Source of the DNA: Raphanus sativus
Taxonomy: Eukaryota > Streptophyta > Magnoliopsida > Brassicales > Brassicaceae
Assembly: GCF_000801105.2 (NCBI RefSeq)
Contig: NC_079515.1
Coordinates: 20,917,407-20,981,406 of the forward strand
DNA: 64,000 nt
Reading direction: 5' to 3'
Every line of letters begins with the position of its first letter. Within the stretch, counting starts at the first letter, position 1. Under the pieces are notes generated by a model. The model made no database searches. It worked only from the letters and a program-made list of their open reading frames with translations, and was not told the DNA's origin. A program made the translations under genes and the position numbers. Shown one piece after another: positions 60,773 to 64,000 of this stretch.

Positions 60773-62538
60773 ATGGCGTTATGGATGGAAGCTGGTTCGG
60801 AACCAATGACAGAGAACGAAAAGGCTGACCTCGAAGCCATCTCCGCTCTCAAAGAATCCGCCGCCATCGAATTCAAAGTAAAGAGAGTCTCCACTCCTTC
60901 TCTTCTCCTCTCCTCTGAACCATCTTATCACTTCCGATATGCTCAAAACGTGTTTTTTTGTTCGAACACAACAGGAACAAGGAAACGAATGCGTGAGGAA
61001 AGGGAAGAAGCATTACTCGGAAGCAGTAGAGAACTACACGAAAGCTATTGATCAAAGAGCTTTGAGTGACGCAGAGACTTCGATCCTGTTCTCGAATCGA
61101 GCTCATGTTAATCTTCTGTTAGGTAACTATCGTCGTGCTCTCACTGATGCTGAGGAAGCAATCAGGCTATGTCCTGATAACGTCAAGGTATTATTAAATA
61201 AAAAGGCACATCCTTTTTAATCTTTCGTTGTTGAGCGTTTTCTGATGATGTTTCAATGCTTTGAAAGGCGGTGTATCGAGCTGCAAAGGCGTCGTTGTCG
61301 TTGGACTTACTGAATGAAGCGAAGTCTTATTGTGAGAAGGGAATCAAGAACGATCCGGGGAATGAGGACATGAAGAAGCTTCTAAAGGTGGTTACTTTGA
61401 AGAAGCGAGAGAAAGAGGAACATGAGGCTGAAGTTTCAAGGGCTGTAGTGGAAGCCAAGGTTTGGTTTAATGACATAAGAAGCGAATAGAAAGCTCTAGT
61501 ATTTGAACTTTTTAATTCAGTTTCACATTGGGTTTTGCTGCAGGCTTGTCTCTCTGCTTTCGAAAACAGAGGTGTTAAGATTGGCAAAGCAATGTACCGG
61601 GAACTCACGGGTCTGAAGAAGCCAGTGTTGGATCGAAACAACATCTTGCATTGGCCTGTACTGCTTCTATACGCAGAGGCCATGACAAGTGACTTTGTTG
61701 AGGACTTTTGTGAAACTGACATGTTTGCAACCCATCTTGATATGATATCCTTTTTTTCAATAACTCATTTCGATAACTTCCACTGATTAACTTTGTTAAG
61801 ATCAGTTTCTTTGTCCCTCCTTAGCGCTCCAAACATGTTTTCAGATGATAGCCCACCTCTGCCATGGGATGAAAACAATGAGTACACACGTGAAGCAATC
61901 GAGCTTTACTACGAGGTAACCAACTTCTCCTACGCCACCCAAAATTCAAAGTTAAGGTGGCTTTAGATCCGTTGAAAAGTTACTGAAGAATTAACTTAAC
62001 TGTGTTCTGATGCGTTTCCTGTTAACACGTTGAACATTCTCCTCACTTTGCTTATTTTCTCTAGGCGAGTTCGGGAACTCCATTGCCTAGGAGTAGAGTT
62101 CTACAGTACCTTCTAGAAGGGACAAAAGGTTCCCAAGCCGAAACCACTGGAGATGAGGACACAGCCTTAACTAAAACACCTTACAACGGTAAGAATCTTA
62201 AAACTCATGATAATATTTTGTCAATCACTCTAAATGCTCAAACATTTTCTATGAATTGTGGCAACAGTGAAAGGAGGAAGGGGTTCGTCTGGTATGGTGA
62301 AAGTGAACGAGCGAAGAACATTGCATGACGTGTTGAAAGAACCTAACTTCGTCATCCCTGAGATCCCTGGTTTGTTTCTGTAATATCATATTGAACTTTG
62401 TTTTCTCGGCTTTGTTTGCATCAACTTATCTTACATCTCATGCTTGTTTTTGTTGGTTTATTAGTCTTCTACATTGTATCGAAGAGGTCCAGGTTCTACA
62501 AGGACTTTGCCGCCGGGAAATGGAGTCCGCCAAGTTGA
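60773..62538 (+). CDS. TPR2: TPR co-chaperone (TTC4/Cns1-like, TPR2)
   Basis: Exons 60773-60877, 60975-61187, 61268-61459, 61544-61744, 61835-61915, 62065-62188, 62268-62369 and 62465-62538 give 363 aa. The TPR domain (about residues 30-140) has EQGNECVRKGKKHYSEAVEN, ILFSNRAHVNLLLGNYRRAL and AVYRAAKASLSLDLLNEAK, with Hsp70/Hsp90 carboxylate-clamp-type Asn and Lys residues. The C-terminal wheel domain starts near KIGKAMYRELTGL and continues LHWPVLLLYAEAMTSDFVEDF, SPPLPWDENNEY, TLHDVLKEPNFVIPEIP and SRFYKDFAAGKW. TTC4/Cns1 proteins link Hsp90, Hsp70 and translation or DNA replication factors. Position fits At1g04130. The intron after HLDM (61745-61834) is read as a U12 AT-AC intron, the only splice that keeps the conserved HLDMMFS in frame. 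Confidence 0.92.
61745..61834 (+). other. U12-dependent AT-AC intron of TPR2
   Basis: The intron begins ATATCCTTT, the exact U12 donor consensus. It has TCCTTAGC at 61818-61825 (U12 branch consensus TCCTTAAC) and ends in AC 11 bases after the branch A. It joins GATATG to ATGTTTTCA in frame. No GT-AG pair nearby yields an open reading frame with the family sequence. Confidence 0.85.
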
Positions 62539-63058
62539 GCAGCGAGTTATACAGTTTGGATACTTTTTATGTTTGAATGAAACCTCGAACTTGTGTACTT
62601 GTAAGAGTAATGAACATTCTGTGGCATCGATTTTGATACTTTGAGAAGATTATTGTTCTCAATCTCAGTGCTATGTATAAGATCAAACGTCTTTGATAGA
62701 AAGTCATAACATCTTTTTGGGCAAGACTCTTACAAAGTAAAGATAAACTTACAAAGGAAAAACGTGGTTACAAACTTAGTTACAAAGCTACAACAACAAA
62801 CACAACAATAACTTTTTTTTTAAACATTTTCTGCAGTCTTTTCAAATAACTGACTAAGAAACCTGCTTCAAACTGAGAAGGCCATCCAACGTTGCGACCT
62901 TCTACGGTGTAAAAAGGTATCCAGCTTGTGGATGGAAAAAAGCTTCTCAGATTTATAATCGTACACCCAGAAGAGCTGAGGAAAATGAATAAGCCCACAA
63001 TGCAAGATCCTTCTGTGTGTATATATTGTAAACGGTTGAGACCTGAATTCTTCTCTGC
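62539..63058. other. Convergent 3' ends between TPR2 and the WD40 gene
   Basis: TPR2 ends at 62538 and the minus-strand WD40 gene stops at 63059. The 520 bp between them hold both 3'UTRs, and no further exon was recognised. Confidence 0.5.
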
Positions 63059-64000
63059 TTAGCATTCTAATGCATAGGTCTGCACCTGTTTGTTCATATT
63101 TTTTTCAAGGATGATATTGAAATACTCATATGTTAGTTCAAAAGATTACTTTATCCTTCTCACTCTTTTAAACTTTGATTATTTAAAGAAGATCAACCTT
63201 CTCAGTAACTCTACCTCGGCCAGGTTCTTCTCAGGTGAGCTGTTGGGTGCAGTGAGGTTGGAAGCAACAGCTGTGTTGTACCGGAAGATCCTTAGCTTCC
63301 CCTCCTGGGAAAGTATTCAGGAGGGTTTTAGTAAATGTATAATTGAGGCACAAAAAAGAGTTCCACATTATTAGATCACTTACCTTTGTTCCATAAACAA
63401 GACCCCCTCCTGGTGAAGGATGAAAGCAAGCAACATTAACTTCATCCTCTGAGCTAGGTAGTACTCTCACCAGTTCCATATCTGAAACTCTGTAAATCTA
63501 ATAGAAGAGGTAAAAAGGGCAAGTCAGTATAACAACTACAAAAAAGTTTAATTTCTGGCCACAGAAGCATAAACGTTTTACCTCCAACACTGTGAAAAAA
63601 TGTGATGTTGTTTCTCCATCACTCACAATGCTCTTCAATAGAGAACCATGACGCCGCCCATATGCGAGCAATATGTGCTCGGAGTTCGGTGAGAACTGCA
63701 CGGAAACTTTTAGTTATAAAGTATTTCATCACAATCATACTAATCAGTGAGCAACTTTACCCCTACACGATTATAAGTATTCCCTGAAGTTAGCTAACCT
63801 GGATAGAGGTCAAGCAATGTGCAGCCCTAATTGCCCTTGACACAAGTACTGAACCAAATCTGTAGACATACATGAGAAAACTCTCTCGTTAGTGATCTGT
63901 CATATGCAATTTGTGAAACTTGAGAAATGTAATAATTAGCACCACTTACGTTTCCTTTTCGAGAGAATACACACGAAGTTCATACATGACATGGTGTGCT
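63059..64000 (-). CDS. WD40/transducin-family protein, C-terminal part (runs off the window)
   Basis: Minus-strand exons at 63950 (upward off the edge), 63859-63799, 63695-63582, 63497-63384, 63304-63215 and 63085-63059 read as one frame to the stop. Recognisable pieces are YELRVYSLEKET, FSPNSEHILLAYGRRHGSLL, IYRVSDMELVRVLPSSEDEV, NVACFHPSPGGGLVYGTK, EGKLRIFRYN and the end AEVQTYALEC. Position and repeat style fit At1g04140, a WD40 protein that I recall as AMBRA1-like, possibly a DDB1-binding substrate receptor; that function is not shown here. The N-terminal part lies beyond the window, so this is partial but shows no lesion. Confidence 0.85.

Overview
This window is nuclear DNA of a Brassicaceae plant, most likely a Brassica or Raphanus type genome. 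Genes are split by many short GT-AG introns with AT-rich sequence between them. The gene order follows, as far as I recall it, a short stretch near the top of Arabidopsis thaliana chromosome 1 (about At1g03910 to At1g04140): CACTIN, CKL9, PCS2, a RIC protein, FAO, At1g04000, PSAT1, BARD1, At1g04030, At1g04040, SDD1, TPR2 and a WD40 gene. Several members of that stretch are absent or decayed, as expected for one fractionated subgenome of a polyploid. Locus numbers come from memory; the protein motifs were read from the sequence.

Layout. 1-6809: transposon-rich, with a Helitron end at the left edge, a small inverted-repeat element and a 1.3 kb Helitron. 7130-10496: CACTIN. 11119-12175: Helitron. 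12887-15487: casein kinase I. 15877-15948: tRNA-Asp. 16303-18972: phytochelatin synthase. 19502-20402: TTA-flanked inverted-repeat element. 20711-21592: RIC-type CRIB protein. 21909-22160: foldback MITE. 22357-23040: relic of a long-chain alcohol oxidase. 23618-24076: small basic protein. 25199-26262: Helitron. 27634-32370: phospholipid:sterol acyltransferase. 32807-35600: BARD1 pseudogene. 35664-48512: a 12.85 kb autonomous-type Helitron carrying a Rep-helicase gene (one frameshift) and an intact RPA-like gene. 48907-50508: N-myristoylation-type unknown protein. 50745-54132: HAD acid phosphatase whose second intron holds a TIR element with a captured DUF1218 gene. 56770-57743: Helitron. 57751-58296: SDD1 relic. 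58330-60353: CCG/MEE12 TFIIB-like gene. 60773-62538: TPR2 (TTC4/Cns1-like), with a U12 AT-AC intron. 63059-64000: C-terminal part of a WD40 gene.

The retained host genes are housekeeping or signalling functions (splicing, kinase, chaperone, metal detoxification, sterol esterification) with no operon-like logic. The most interesting layer is mobile DNA: five Helitrons with both ends visible plus one partial, each inserted between A and T, a near-complete autonomous Helitron with replication genes, and a gene-capturing element nested in an intron. All exon boundaries below were inferred by hand from GT-AG sites, reading frame and remembered homologues, and sum to intact frames unless stated otherwise.
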